From Mucilaginibacter sp. (GTDB lineage: Bacteria > Bacteroidota > Bacteroidia > Sphingobacteriales > Sphingobacteriaceae), in assembly GCA_028288305.1 (NCBI GenBank), contig JAQBOA010000053.1:186001-250000 (forward strand): a stretch of DNA of 64,000 bases. The letters are read 5' to 3'. How positions within the stretch are numbered: position 1 is the stretch's first letter; each line of letters opens with the position of its first letter. Shown here piece by piece: positions 8,443 to 17,157 of this stretch. The notes below the pieces were generated by a model. That model saw only the letters and a program-made list of their open reading frames with translations, ran no database searches and had not been told where the DNA came from. Both the position numbers and the translations under genes were made by a program.

Positions 8443-9438
8443 TTAAAAACTCCTGAAGCCAATAATTTCTCTTACTTCTTTAATAGTTTTTGAAGCGCTT
8501 TCCCGGGCTTTAATAGCTCCGTGGCGCGCAACCTGGCGCAGGTAAGGGGCATCAGCAGCTATTTCATTTATACGTTCGCGTATTGGAGCAGTAGCAATAA
8601 TTATATCTTCAGCAAGCTGCTTTTTAAGATCTCCATAACGGATTTGGCAGGTGTTATACAAATGTTCAAAATGCTCATAAGTATCAGGTGATGAAACAAC
8701 TTTTATAATATCGAAAAGGTTTTGTATCTCAACCGGTTTCTCCTGGTTTTCGGCGGTTGGTCCGCTGTCGGTAACGGCGCGCATTACTTTTTTTCGTATA
8801 GCTTCAGGCGAATCAGCAAGGAAAACTGCATTTCCTTCACCTTCTGATTTACCCATTTTGCCTTTACCATCCAGCCCGGGTATTTTTACCAGGTTCTCAC
8901 TAAAATTAAAGGCATAAGGTTCGGGGAAGTATTCTTTGTTATAAAGCCTGTTAAAGCGATTTCCAAATGTACGTGCCATTTCCAGGTGTTGTTCCTGATC
9001 TTTTCCAACAGGTACTTTTGTTGCCTTGTGTATCAATATATCTGCTGCCATCAATACAGGATAGGTTAATAGTCCAGCATTAACATTATCGGACTGAGCA
9101 CGTACTTTATCTTTAAATGAGGTACTGCGTTCCAGCTCGCCCAGGTAGGCATTCATATTCAGGTACAAGTATAGTTCGGCTATTTCCGGTACATCTGATT
9201 GAATATATAAAGTAGCCTTTTCGGGATCAAGTCCTGCCGCCAGGTACTCCACCAAAACTTGTTTGATGTTGCCATGCAGGTCGGCAGGGGTAGGGTGGGT
9301 GGTTAACGAATGCAGATCGGCAATAAAAAAATAACAGTTATACTCATGCTGCATTTTTACGAAGTTTTGTACTGCTCCGTAATAATTTCCTAAGTGTAAG
9401 TTCCCGGTAGAACGGATACCACTAACAACAGTTTCCAT
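8443..9438 (-). CDS. trpS: tryptophanyl-tRNA synthetase
   Basis: 331 residues, a normal length for bacterial TrpRS. This class I aminoacyl-tRNA synthetase charges tRNA-Trp. The HIGH motif appears as HLGN (H15) in IRSTGNLHLGNYYGA, and the KMSKS loop as GKMGKSEG near residue 195. YPVLMAADILIHKATKVPVGKDQEQHLE is the tryptophan-pocket region typical of the family. It is monocistronic, divergent from the plsC-like gene, and followed by a word-repeat gap. Identification is secure. Confidence 0.97.
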   Translation of the reverse strand: METVVSGIRSTGNLHLGNYYGAVQNFVKMQHEYNCYFFIADLHSLTTHPTPADLHGNIKQVLVEYLAAGLDPEKATLYIQSDVPEIAELYLYLNMNAYLGELERSTSFKDKVRAQSDNVNAGLLTYPVLMAADILIHKATKVPVGKDQEQHLEMARTFGNRFNRLYNKEYFPEPYAFNFSENLVKIPGLDGKGKMGKSEGEGNAVFLADSPEAIRKKVMRAVTDSGPTAENQEKPVEIQNLFDIIKVVSSPDTYEHFEHLYNTCQIRYGDLKKQLAEDIIIATAPIRERINEIAADAPYLRQVARHGAIKARESASKTIKEVREIIGFRSF

Positions 9439-9630
9439 GTGGGCGAAAGTAAGTAATTTTTATATTTTTGATAACCATGAATTGCTATTGAAAAAAATAC
9501 ACCTTTATTTTTATGTGTTTATTGCTGATGCTGACACGATTAGCGCTAGCGTTCACAACATTATCAGGAAGAAAACAGAAAAAGTATAATCTTTTGTCAA
9601 AGGTAAGTATTTCTTTATTTTTGGTCGAAA

Positions 9631-10362
9631 ATGAAAATTACCCTAAAAAGATTACATACTTATTTTTACAGGTATAGCGTAGCTTTTTTTTTTATATTAG
9701 TGTGGCCGATATTGTATTTTCTTTCCCGCAAACAGTCCAGGTATAAATACATCAACAGATTCAGAAGGGTAATAATTTTTTTAAGCACAACAGTTTCGGG
9801 GATATTTTTCAGGGTTAAATATGAAGAACCCATTGATTGGAGCCGTACTTATATTATTTGCAGCAATCATACCTCAAATCTTGATGTTTCGGCAATAAAC
9901 CTGACAGCAAAAAACAACCATTGTTTTATAGGGAAAGAAGAACTGCTCGACAATATGGTTCTTGGATTCTTTTTCAGGACAATTGACATAACGGTTAACC
10001 GGGAGAGCAAGATATCGTCTTTCAGGGCGTTCAAGCTTGCTACAGAAAAATTAAAAAACGGGATCAGCGTTGTTATTTTTCCGGAAGCTACCATCCCACT
10101 GGAATATCCGCCCAAATTAAGCTCATTTAAAAACGGCGCTTTCCGGCTGGCAATTGAACTAAAAATTCCTATTCTGCCTGTAACATCTTCTGATACCTGG
10201 AAGGTATTATGGAATACTGGGAGCCAGTATGGCAGCAGACCAGGTATTTGTAATATATTTGTACATAAACCCGTAGAAACAGCACACCTGACCTTAGATG
10301 ATGCGGATACCTTGCGGGATGAGGTTTATGAGATTATTAAACAAAAATTGGAAACAGCATGA
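9631..10362 (+). CDS. 1-acyl-sn-glycerol-3-phosphate acyltransferase (PlsC-like)
   Basis: 243 residues. It acylates lysophosphatidate at sn-2 to give phosphatidate at the inner membrane. N-terminal hydrophobic segment at about 15-33, then a second at about 47-60. The HX4D catalytic motif is NHTSNLD (H80, D85), the substrate block is FPEATI in place of the usual FPEGTR, and a PxxPV-type segment (IPILPV) follows. The stop overlaps the start of gatC by 4 bases (ATGA), indicating translational coupling. An alternative is an acyltransferase for another lyso-lipid in the same family. Confidence 0.88.
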   Translation: MKITLKRLHTYFYRYSVAFFFILVWPILYFLSRKQSRYKYINRFRRVIIFLSTTVSGIFFRVKYEEPIDWSRTYIICSNHTSNLDVSAINLTAKNNHCFIGKEELLDNMVLGFFFRTIDITVNRESKISSFRAFKLATEKLKNGISVVIFPEATIPLEYPPKLSSFKNGAFRLAIELKIPILPVTSSDTWKVLWNTGSQYGSRPGICNIFVHKPVETAHLTLDDADTLRDEVYEIIKQKLETA

Positions 10363-10649
10363 CCATTGATGAAGAAACGGTTGATAAAATAGCCCACCTG
10401 GCAAGATTAGAACTTAACGGTGATGAAAAGCAGGAGATGATACAGGACATGAACAAGATACTTGGCTTTATGGACAAGCTTAATGAACTAAATACAACTG
10501 GTGATGAACCACTGGTTTACATGACAAATGAGGTTAATAATTTCAGGGAAGATGTTGTAAAACAAGAGATCACTCACCAAGAAGCTTTACTTAATGCCCC
10601 AAAAACTGATGGTGAATATTTTTTAGTGGCGAAAGTGATTGAGAAATAG
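10359..10649 (+). CDS. gatC: Asp/Glu-tRNA(Asn/Gln) amidotransferase subunit C
   Basis: 96 residues. It is the small clamp subunit that stabilises the GatA-GatB amidotransferase, which converts Glu-tRNA(Gln) or Asp-tRNA(Asn) to the amidated form. The family pattern is clear: VDKIAHLARLEL near the start, MNKILGFMDKLNELNT in the middle and a C-terminal DGEYFLVAKVIEK. The start overlaps the acyltransferase stop. gatA and gatB are not in the window, so the complex is encoded at scattered loci. Confidence 0.95.
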   Translation: MTIDEETVDKIAHLARLELNGDEKQEMIQDMNKILGFMDKLNELNTTGDEPLVYMTNEVNNFREDVVKQEITHQEALLNAPKTDGEYFLVAKVIEK

Positions 10650-10771
10650 TCCGGAAGTCCGGAAAGTCCGAAAGACAGAAAGTCCTGAATGTTTTGTGTA
10701 GTTTTAAAGTTGTAATGTTGGAGGCTGTAAACTTGAATATTAATTTTTTGGACTTTACCGACTTTCCGACT
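10648..10771. repeat. agtccggaaag word array, inverted
   Basis: Words agtccggaaag and agtccgaaag at 10648-10685 face ggactttaccgactttccga (and ct) at 10749-10771. The string gttgtaatgttgga inside this gap is also next to the array after yidC, so the two are copies of one repeat family. Confidence 0.55.
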
Positions 10772-10829
10772 AAAAAAATCTTTCGCTGTAACAAATCAAT
10801 TCCTACTACAGTCCAAACAAAAAACACAC

Positions 10830-11552
10830 ATGGAGCCACTAATAACGCTTAAAGATATAGGACGTAAATATGTTATCGGTACTGAAATTATTCATGCCCT
10901 AAAATCTGTAACGTTATCTATCAATAAAGGGGAATTTGTGGCGCTGATGGGTCCTTCGGGTTCGGGAAAGTCTACGCTGATGAATATTTTGGGTTGCCTT
11001 GACACACCAACAAAAGGCGAATATTGGCTAAATGGCGTTAATGTAAGCCACATGACCGATAATGAACTGGCCGAAGTGCGAAACCAGGAAATAGGTTTTG
11101 TATTCCAGACGTTTAACTTATTGCCCCGTAATACTGCGCTAGACAATGTTGCCCTGCCCTTAGTTTATGCCGGTATCAGCAAGGAGGCACGGCTGGAACG
11201 CGCAAGACAGAACCTTGTAAATGTAGGGTTGGGCAATCGAGTAGATCACAAACCTAATGAGCTCTCAGGCGGGCAACGCCAGCGTGTAGCTGTGGCAAGG
11301 GCACTGATCAATAATCCTTCAATCATATTGGCCGATGAGCCTACCGGCAACCTCGATACTAAAACTTCCATTGAAATAATGGGTTTGATTGAAGATATTC
11401 ACGCCAAAGGCAATACCATAATTTTAGTAACCCACGAAGAAGATATTGCCAAGCACGCCCACCGAATTGTGCGTATGCGCGATGGTTTAATTGAGAATGA
11501 TTTTGCTAATACTGATATACAGAGGGTTGAGAGACAGGTAGCGGCAGTGTAA
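10830..11552 (+). CDS. ABC transporter ATP-binding protein, LolD/MacB type
   Basis: 240 residues. Walker A is GPSGSGKST (41-49), the Q-loop lies in [10 protein letters not shown], the signature is [15 protein letters not shown], Walker B is [12 protein letters not shown], and the switch histidine is in [22 protein letters not shown] is typical of the MacB/LolD/FtsE branch, which drives mechanotransmission rather than classical uptake. No permease is adjacent. A MacB-type permease of the same branch lies on the same strand 5.6 kb away (17158-18405) and is a plausible partner. A Cys-rich peptide gene converges on this one, but this ATPase lacks a C39 peptidase domain. Confidence 0.92.
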   Translation: MEPLITLKDIGRKYVIGTEIIHALKSVTLSINKGEFVALMGPSGSGKSTLMNILGCLDTPTKGEYWLNGVNVSHMTDNELAEVRNQEIGFVFQTFNLLPRNTALDNVALPLVYAGISKEARLERARQNLVNVGLGNRVDHKPNELSGGQRQRVAVARALINNPSIILADEPTGNLDTKTSIEIMGLIEDIHAKGNTIILVTHEEDIAKHAHRIVRMRDGLIENDFANTDIQRVERQVAAV

Positions 11553-11568
11553 TTAGTTTATTCAGGAA

Positions 11569-11598
11569 GTTATATCGACTTTAAAAAGTCGATATAAC
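11569..11598. terminator. palindromic hairpin between convergent genes
   Basis: Arms gttatatcgacttt (11569-11582) and aaagtcgatataac (11585-11598) are perfectly complementary over 14 bp. It lies 16 bp after the ABC ATPase stop and 21 bp before the peptide stop. Without a strong T-run it could be a bidirectional terminator or an mRNA-stabilising hairpin. Confidence 0.5.
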
Positions 11599-11619
11599 CT
11601 GAAAGTACAGGTTCACATC

Positions 11620-11796
11620 TTAGCAGCACACCAATGGGTAATCTACAGGGCAATACAGTTCTGGATTAGAACCCACATAACAATCCGGGTCAATCGGGCC
11701 TCCCGGCGGTGGGCCTGGTGTAAAGCAATAACATCCCGCAGGAGGATCTAATCCACCCTTAACATTTTTTAGTTCTTCTCTTGTTAACTTTTTCAT
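11620..11796 (-). CDS. double-glycine leader, Cys-rich peptide precursor
   Basis: 58 residues from the ATG giving MKKLTREELKNVKGG. That is a textbook GG-type leader (hydrophobic/charged helix ending in GG at 14-15) of the bacteriocin-like precursor class common in Bacteroidota. The predicted mature 43-residue peptide has six cysteines (C22, C24, C39, C49, C57, C58), ten prolines and a C-terminal VCC. A longer in-frame start upstream would add 34 residues not resembling a leader, so I prefer the inner ATG. An unknown 208-residue protein ending in CGLCC is encoded 118 bp upstream on the same strand. No dedicated C39 peptidase/transporter is in the window. Export and activity are inferred only. 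Confidence 0.7.
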   Translation of the reverse strand: MKKLTREELKNVKGGLDPPAGCYCFTPGPPPGGPIDPDCYVGSNPELYCPVDYPLVCC

Positions 11797-11914
11797 TTGT
11801 TTTGTGATAATTGTTAGCCCAGGTTTTAATAAAGGTACAGGGCGTTTAACCATGTTTATACAAATATAAAGAAAGCTTATTAATACTTGGTTAAACATTA
11901 ATTAAAAATTAATG

Positions 11915-12541
11915 TCAGCAGCATAATCCACAAAGCCGAACTACAAAATCAGCCAAATAAATAACTCTTTCTTTAGCGATAGGCTTGCGGTTTCCGATTA
12001 TAAGGGTATGGTTTACTATCTCAATCATAAAATCATCTTCTCTTATATCCATTACTACGTTCCTGAAATTGCGACTGATAGCTTTTATAGCTTTTTTATG
12101 GTCGTTAACCAATACATAAAAGGTGTCACTAAAGGCTTTATCTTCATCAAAGTCTAATTCAATGGGATGTATCAGTTCTTTAATTTTATCGGTAAGTGTT
12201 TCACGCCTGATTATCACTCTGCCAAAATCGTTTTTTAAATAAGCCAGCGCCCAGGTTTGATATTCACAATCGTTAGTAATCGTGCCATTTTCTTCAATGG
12301 TTTGAGAATATGTTTCTATAAAAAGGATATAAGCATCGTTGTTATTATCCTGCTTTATCACATAGCAGTCCCTGACATTAACGCCGGGACAGTTTTTAAA
12401 TACTTCAAATTGCTCTAAATGAAAATCAATATGCCCGGTAAACTGAATGCCAAATTTTTCTTTTAACGCCTTATAAGTTTCATGAAGTCTTTCTATTTCC
12501 TCAGTGCAAAGTCCTGTAATATTGAAAGGTAAGTTGTTCAT
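11915..12541 (-). CDS. unknown protein upstream of GG-leader peptide
   Basis: 208 residues with no signal peptide or membrane segment. Acidic and aromatic-rich, with an initial FHLEQFEVFKNCPGVNVRDC block, a middle DTFYVLVNDHKKAIKAI block and a C-terminal HTLIIGNRKPIAKERVIYL. It ends RLCGLCC, an unusual cysteine tail recalling the CC end of the peptide encoded next. I recognise no family. The short gap and shared strand suggest cotranscription with the peptide. Possible roles include maturation, immunity or regulation, but nothing in the sequence decides between them. Confidence 0.55.
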   Translation of the reverse strand: MNNLPFNITGLCTEEIERLHETYKALKEKFGIQFTGHIDFHLEQFEVFKNCPGVNVRDCYVIKQDNNNDAYILFIETYSQTIEENGTITNDCEYQTWALAYLKNDFGRVIIRRETLTDKIKELIHPIELDFDEDKAFSDTFYVLVNDHKKAIKAISRNFRNVVMDIREDDFMIEIVNHTLIIGNRKPIAKERVIYLADFVVRLCGLCC

Positions 12542-12642
12542 GATTTTGCTAAAATACTTAATACTTGTTAATTAGCAAATAAAAGAACCGCGATGTAAGA
12601 GCGAAGCTTAAATCAATAATTCACTAAATTAATAATTCAAAA

Positions 12643-13608
12643 TTAATACGGTTTCATTTTTCCGCACGAGCAAGTACAATTAACGTCACCAACGCCAAGC
12701 TTCTTTAAAAAATACTGGTAAAAGGCAATACGGTCGTTCATGCTGTATATATTTTCTCCTTTTCCGCATTCTACTTCGCCGTTAACAATATTAATGGTCA
12801 TGCCAAACCCGGGAACCCGGCCAGCGGCTTTATCAGTGGCATTAGGCTGCCATTTGCCAATCATAACATCGTGCGCCGATGGTTTATAAGTTTGGGGTGT
12901 CATCCAAAAATAAATAGCAGTTTTAAAAGAGATTACCGGATCGGTTTCAATCAGGTCAGGATTATTTAATAGCACATTTTTATCGCCAAAGATACAATCA
13001 GATGCATAGCCATAATTGCCATTATAGCTTAGCTGAATAGGTCCGCGACCGTAATATTTTTTACCCGGTACCGGCGGATAGGTGTCATTATCGGCAGTGT
13101 AGGGCAATGAAGTATTGCTTTCATGTATCAGCATCAGGCCATCATTGTATTTGCCGTTTTCGCCATGCCGGGTTTCATGTGCTATATGTGCAAAAAAGGC
13201 TGCTAATTCTTTTTTATTAGTTTGCAGATCTTTTTCAGAACAGAAGTTGCTATAATCTATCACATAGCTGCTGTCGGGTTTTTTCTTTGCCCAAGCTTCA
13301 TTCCAGTCTTCATCCTGCCTGATTATTTTTGATTTACCGGTAGTTTTATCAGTCCTGGTAAATTGATAAACCGATACCGAGCGTCTTACCACTTTGACTT
13401 TTATCTGACTCATTTCCCTTACGGCTTTTATAAATGCGGCATAGCTATAAAATTTATCACGTTGCGGGAAAAGATCATTAAACTGTTTTTCACTTAAAAA
13501 GCTCTCTACAGTTATTTTATTGATATTATTATTGGTCTTGTTATTTTCCGTACTGCCGCACTTAAAACTTAGCATTAATATGGCCGATAGTAGGATAAGA
13601 TGTTTCAT
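12643..13608 (-). CDS. glycoside hydrolase family 19 (chitinase-like) lipoprotein
   Basis: 321 residues. A signal peptide with a cysteine at the expected cleavage point (MLSFKC) suggests a lipoprotein, although the lipobox is atypical. The GH19 catalytic core is visible: [20 protein letters not shown] with the catalytic glutamate, then [17 protein letters not shown] (substrate-binding) and [12 protein letters not shown]. The family hydrolyses chitin or peptidoglycan-like beta-1,4 amino-sugar polymers with inversion. The C-terminus has a CTCSCGK cysteine cluster that may bind metal or form disulfides. It is monocistronic and flanked by repeat-rich gaps. Substrate is unresolved: chitin uptake, prey or cell-wall turnover are all possible. 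Confidence 0.85.
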   Translation of the reverse strand: MKHLILLSAILMLSFKCGSTENNKTNNNINKITVESFLSEKQFNDLFPQRDKFYSYAAFIKAVREMSQIKVKVVRRSVSVYQFTRTDKTTGKSKIIRQDEDWNEAWAKKKPDSSYVIDYSNFCSEKDLQTNKKELAAFFAHIAHETRHGENGKYNDGLMLIHESNTSLPYTADNDTYPPVPGKKYYGRGPIQLSYNGNYGYASDCIFGDKNVLLNNPDLIETDPVISFKTAIYFWMTPQTYKPSAHDVMIGKWQPNATDKAAGRVPGFGMTINIVNGEVECGKGENIYSMNDRIAFYQYFLKKLGVGDVNCTCSCGKMKPY

Positions 13609-13885
13609 TGAATTTCGGATTTTTCGATTTCGGATTTTTTAATAACCTCTTATTCAGAATTGTGTTTCACTATTCCAGAATATTTTGGATTTTTATGTAA
13701 ATCTAAAACGAAATCTCGAATCAAAATCATAAATTCGAAATCGAACATCCGGAAAATTGTCTGAAATCAGGATTTACAGGATTTAAGGATGGGCAGGATT
13801 CGCTTTCAATAAATGAATCAGATTCTTTCGAAATCCGAAATAAAAAAATAAATCCGAAATTGAACTTCCGAAATTCGAAATTACC
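13609..13885. repeat. repeat-rich gap with inverted tcggatttcg words
   Basis: Carries ttcggatttttcgatttcgg near 13614-13638 and complementary aatccgaaat/gaaatcgaac words at 13730-13880. It also carries a ctgaaatcaggatttacagg segment (about 13759-13780) of the kind widespread in Bacteroidota intergenic DNA. No gene is evident. Confidence 0.5.
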
Positions 13886-14434
13886 ATGAAGATATATACT
13901 AAAACCGGAGACAAGGGTTTTACTTCCCTTATTGGCGGCACACGCGTTGTAAAACACCATATTCGTATTGAAAGCTATGGCACTGTTGATGAGCTTAATT
14001 CGTATATTGGGTTGATCAGGGATCAGGATATTGATACACATGATAAAGAAATATTAAAACATATTCAGGATAGGTTGTTTACTATAGGATCATCACTTGC
14101 TTCGGATCCGGAGAAATCCAGGATGATTATACCCGACCTGCGCCTTGACGATATTGAAATATTGGAAAAAGAAATGGACATAATGAATGAGAACTTACCT
14201 GAATTAAAACATTTTATTTTACCCGGAGGTAATAATGCCATATCGTTTTGCCATATTGCACGCTGTGTTTGCCGTAGGGCCGAAAGGATTACCGTACACC
14301 TTGCTGAAGAAAGTACAGTGGATGAAAAAGTGAATATTTATCTGAACAGGTTGAGCGATTACCTATTCACTTTGGCAAGAAAAATAGGAAATGATTACAA
14401 AATACCTGAAAATCAATGGATACCGCGTATGTGA
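13886..14434 (+). CDS. ATP:cob(I)alamin adenosyltransferase, PduO type
   Basis: 182 residues. It transfers adenosyl from ATP to cob(I)alamin, giving adenosylcobalamin. The ATP-binding N-terminus KIYTKTGDKGFTSLIGGTRV and the catalytic FxxPGG..H..R block (HFILPGGNNAISFCHIARCVCRRAER) are both intact. The C-terminus LNRLSDYLFTLAR is also family-typical. No corrinoid synthesis genes or cobalamin riboswitch were seen nearby, so this is probably a stand-alone salvage enzyme serving methylmalonyl-CoA mutase or ribonucleotide reductase elsewhere. Confidence 0.95.
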   Translation: MKIYTKTGDKGFTSLIGGTRVVKHHIRIESYGTVDELNSYIGLIRDQDIDTHDKEILKHIQDRLFTIGSSLASDPEKSRMIIPDLRLDDIEILEKEMDIMNENLPELKHFILPGGNNAISFCHIARCVCRRAERITVHLAEESTVDEKVNIYLNRLSDYLFTLARKIGNDYKIPENQWIPRM

Positions 14435-14451
14435 AGTTTTGAAAAAAAATA

Positions 14452-14483
14452 TTGATAATCAAATTAAAAATATTATACTTTTG
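14452..14483 (+). promoter_or_regulatory. candidate promoter of the DUF2795 gene
   Basis: TACTTTTG at 14476-14483 matches the Bacteroidota -7 consensus TAnnTTTG. A ttgat element at 14452 sits about 21 bp upstream in the -33 position. The coding start follows 40 bp later. Confidence 0.5.
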
Positions 14484-14522
14484 CGAAAAAGTAAATTGAA
14501 CGCATAAAATAAATAAAAGAAT

Positions 14523-14744
14523 ATGTATTGGACACTTGAACTTGCATCACACCTTGAAGATGCCCCCTGGCCAGCAACAAAGGACGAATTAATAGATTAT
14601 GCCATCCGTTCAGGAGCCCCTGTTGAGGTTATTGAAAACCTGCAGGCCCTGGAAGATGATGGTGAGCCATATGAAAACATTGAAGAGATATGGCCTGATT
14701 ACCCCACAAAAGACGACTTCTTTTTTAACGAAGACGAATATTAA
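14523..14744 (+). CDS. DUF2795 family small protein
   Basis: 73 residues. Begins MYWTLELASHLEDAPWPATKDELIDYAIRSGAP and continues VIENLQALEDDGEPYENIEEIWPDYP, the pattern of DUF2795 proteins: a short helical domain resembling a small nucleic-acid or protein-binding module. The C-terminus is very acidic (DDFFFNEDEY). No signal or membrane segment. It has its own promoter-like box and a strong terminator, consistent with an independently expressed, possibly abundant protein. Function unknown. Confidence 0.85.
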   Translation: MYWTLELASHLEDAPWPATKDELIDYAIRSGAPVEVIENLQALEDDGEPYENIEEIWPDYPTKDDFFFNEDEY

Positions 14745-14751
14745 CTTGCGG

Positions 14752-14797
14752 ATGCCAACAAAAAAACCTTGCTTTTGCAGGGTTTTTTTGTTGGCAT
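14752..14797 (+). terminator. strong Rho-independent terminator
   Basis: Arms at 14752-14772 and 14777-14797 pair over 21 bp with one G-U, closing on a tttt loop. The core stem aaccttgc/gcagggtt is followed by a T7 run. The A-run on the other side would let it act in both directions. Confidence 0.85.
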
Positions 14798-14858
14798 TGT
14801 TTTTTGGAATGGTTTTGGTTAATAATGAAATATCATTTATCACTTAAATCATAACAAA

Positions 14859-15005
14859 ATGAGTAACTTATTGTACATTATTGCTGTTATCCTTATTATA
14901 GGATGGGCGTTAGGCGCTTTCTATTATTCTGCCGGTGGTTTAATCCACGTTTTATTAGTAATCGCTATTATAGCATTAATTCTGGGGGTGATCAGAAGGG
15001 CCTGA
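14859..15005 (+). CDS. lmo0937-family small membrane protein
   Basis: 48 residues: starts MSNLLYIIAVILIIGWALGA and ends ILGVIRRA. Two hydrophobic segments are separated by a FYYSAGG turn. This matches the very short lmo0937-type membrane proteins (compare YtjA/YqaE-like stress peptides). The ATG is preceded by aaatcataacaaa. It lies 115 bp after the DUF2795 stop, beyond a terminator, so is probably transcribed separately. Role unknown; relatives are often stress-induced. Confidence 0.75.
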   Translation: MSNLLYIIAVILIIGWALGAFYYSAGGLIHVLLVIAIIALILGVIRRA

Positions 15006-15110
15006 TAGTTAATGGTTAATGGTTAGTCCGTGGACCATAGTCGATCGATAGTCCATAGTTATTATTTGAAGTTTCTATGGACTATCGACCATTGACTTAG
15101 GCAACCCCAT
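15006..15110. repeat. tagtccatag inverted word array
   Basis: ggttaatggttagtccgtgg followed by ccatagtcgatcgatagtcc at about 15012-15060 faces ctatggactatcgaccattg at 15077-15096. The structure is an imperfect hairpin lying between convergent genes. Confidence 0.5.
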
Positions 15111-15113
15111 TAT

Positions 15114-15791
15114 CTAACCCCCCTTTTCCATTATCAATTCTGCTATTGCAATATCTTCCGGGAATGTGATTTTTATATTTTGATAGCTCCCTTCAATAAG
15201 ATGAATGGGGAAACCTGCCTGTTCAACAACGCTTGCATCATCCGTAAACTTAACATTATAAGACTGTAAATAAGCCTTTTTTATTTGTACAGACCGGAAC
15301 GTTTGAGGTGTTTGAATAAGGTAAATTTCATCTCGTAATAAATGAGTAGAAGTACCATTGTTAAGCTGTCTTACAGAATCTCGGCTTTTAACTGCTGTAA
15401 TAGCATTTCCATGTTTAGCCGCATATGTATATGACTCATCAATTATTTGAGTGCTGGTTAAGGGTCTTACTGCATCATGAACCGCTATAATTGCCTCCAT
15501 ATCGTCATTAATAGTGTCAAGTCCGTTTTTAACAGAATGGAACCGGGTTTCTCCACCATTGACCAATTGATGCGAAATATGGAAATTATGTTCCCTGCAA
15601 AGCTGTTCCCAGTATACATGAAAGCCAGAAGGAAGAACTAAAATTATTTCAGGTTTTGCCTTACTGTTATGGAAAGCTTCGGTAGTATGCATCAAAACAG
15701 GCTTCCCATTAAGCAGTAAGAATTGCTTTGGGACTGTAGATTGCATCCGGGTGCCAGACCCTGCGGCAACTATGATTACGTAATTTTTCAT
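15114..15791 (-). CDS. ispD: 2-C-methyl-D-erythritol 4-phosphate cytidylyltransferase
   Basis: 225 residues. Third enzyme of the MEP isoprenoid pathway; couples MEP with CTP. The nucleotide-binding N-terminus VIIVAAGSGTRMQSTVPKQF matches the family signature, with AVHDAVRPL and the FTDDASVVEQAG block further on. The C-terminal KITFPEDIAIAE is diagnostic. It precedes nothing on its strand but lies 84 bp downstream of queA, so it may be a second cistron. Full length. Confidence 0.95.
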   Translation of the reverse strand: MKNYVIIVAAGSGTRMQSTVPKQFLLLNGKPVLMHTTEAFHNSKAKPEIILVLPSGFHVYWEQLCREHNFHISHQLVNGGETRFHSVKNGLDTINDDMEAIIAVHDAVRPLTSTQIIDESYTYAAKHGNAITAVKSRDSVRQLNNGTSTHLLRDEIYLIQTPQTFRSVQIKKAYLQSYNVKFTDDASVVEQAGFPIHLIEGSYQNIKITFPEDIAIAELIMEKGG

Positions 15792-15875
15792 TAGTGTTTC
15801 GAGTTGCAGGTTGTGAGTTGCAAGTCAGCACATATAACAATTGCTTACAACTTAAAACTAACAACATTCAACTAA

Positions 15876-16925
15876 TTAAATTATCAGCATAGCATCTCCG
15901 TAACTGTAAAAGCGGTATTTTTCTTTTATAGCAACTTCGTAGGCATTCATTACATGCTCGTATCCGCCAAAAGCACACACCATCATTAATAAAGTTGACT
16001 CGGGCGTGTGAAAATTGGTGACCATAGAATTAGCTATACTAAAATCATAAGGAGGAAATATAAACTTACTGGTCCAGTCGTTAGCTGGTTTTAAAGTTTT
16101 ATTTGCTGATACAGCCGATTCAATGGCCCGCATAGATGTAGTACCAACCGCACATATCCTCTTTTTTAATTCAATTCCCCTGTTTACAATATTGGCCTGC
16201 TTTTCTTCAATAATAAATTGCTCGGAGTCCATTTTATGCTTAGTAAGGTCTTCAACCTCAACAGGGCGGAAAGTACCAAGACCAACATGAAGGGTAACTT
16301 CAGCAAACTCAACACCTTTTAATTCAAGGCGTTTCATTAATTCTCGGCTAAAGTGCAAACCTGCAGTAGGGGCGGCAACTGCTCCTTCGTGCTTGGCAAA
16401 AATAGTTTGGTAACGTTCTTTATCTTCGCTTGTTGCTTTGCGTTTAATGTATTTAGGCAAGGGTGTTTCGCCTAATATCTCCACATTGCGGCGGAATTCT
16501 TCGTCGGTGCCATCAAATAAAAAGCGGATAGTACGACCGCGCGAGGTGGTATTATCAACCACTTCGGCAATTAAAAGATCATCATCACCAAAATATAATT
16601 TGTTGCCTACACGTATTTTACGGGCCGGATCAACTAAAACATCCCATAATCTAAGCTCTTTATTTAATTCTCTTAATAAAAATACTTCAATGGTTGCACC
16701 TGTTTTTTCCTTATTACCGTACATACGGGCAGGAAATACTTTGGTGTTATTAAGAATCATTACATCCTTATCATCAAAATAATCTAATATATCTTTGAAT
16801 ATTTTATGCTCAATTTTACCCGAGTCGCGGTGCAGCACCATTAGTCGTGATTCATCGCGTATGCTGGAAGGTGTACTGGCAATTAGTGAGTCGGGAAGAT
16901 TAAATTTAAATTGAGATAATTTCAT
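15876..16925 (-). CDS. queA: S-adenosylmethionine:tRNA ribosyltransferase-isomerase
   Basis: 349 residues. It transfers and isomerises ribose from SAM onto 7-aminomethyl-deazaguanine in tRNA, making epoxyqueuosine. Signatures seen: N-terminal [80 protein letters not shown] and the C-terminal [12 protein letters not shown]. All are typical and uninterrupted. A -7-like box lies 28 bp before the start. No other queuosine genes are visible nearby. Confidence 0.97.
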   Translation of the reverse strand: MKLSQFKFNLPDSLIASTPSSIRDESRLMVLHRDSGKIEHKIFKDILDYFDDKDVMILNNTKVFPARMYGNKEKTGATIEVFLLRELNKELRLWDVLVDPARKIRVGNKLYFGDDDLLIAEVVDNTTSRGRTIRFLFDGTDEEFRRNVEILGETPLPKYIKRKATSEDKERYQTIFAKHEGAVAAPTAGLHFSRELMKRLELKGVEFAEVTLHVGLGTFRPVEVEDLTKHKMDSEQFIIEEKQANIVNRGIELKKRICAVGTTSMRAIESAVSANKTLKPANDWTSKFIFPPYDFSIANSMVTNFHTPESTLLMMVCAFGGYEHVMNAYEVAIKEKYRFYSYGDAMLII

Positions 16926-16952
16926 GCCTAATATAATGAATTTTCAAGGGCG

Positions 16953-16960
16953 CAAATGTA
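16953..16960 (-). promoter_or_regulatory. candidate -7 box of queA promoter
   Basis: On the minus strand TACATTTG followed by cg, matching TAnnTTTG, 28 bp before the queA ATG. No clear -33 box. Confidence 0.45.
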
Positions 16961-17157
16961 AGGTTTTTTTTATAGTTTAACCGATTTTTCGTAACTTATT
17001 TGATTTTACCAGTTATATATTGATTACACTACTTTTTAATAATAGTTTTAAATAATGTAACTTATTAATAAAACAATAGTCTAAAAATCATAAATCCTCA
17101 ACTATCCATATTTATCGGTGAAATTGAAATAAATAACCGGTAAACACAAAAGATCAT

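Noticed and set aside
9541..9556. palindrome-like tagcgctagcg before the acyltransferase as an operator
   Set aside because: Short and without context; chance is likely.
9480..9690. small plus-strand frame starting near 9516
   Set aside because: It overlaps the acyltransferase start in another frame and shows no signal or family features.
11797..11898. 34-residue N-terminal extension of the GG-leader peptide
   Set aside because: It is not leader-like; the inner ATG gives a standard 15-residue GG leader.
13886..14434. cobalamin riboswitch near the adenosyltransferase
   Set aside because: The upstream gap is a word-repeat region; no conserved B12-box-like sequence was recognised.
14599..14847. 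82-residue frame overlapping the DUF2795 gene
   Set aside because: Runs through the strong terminator; codon pattern is that of a shadow frame.
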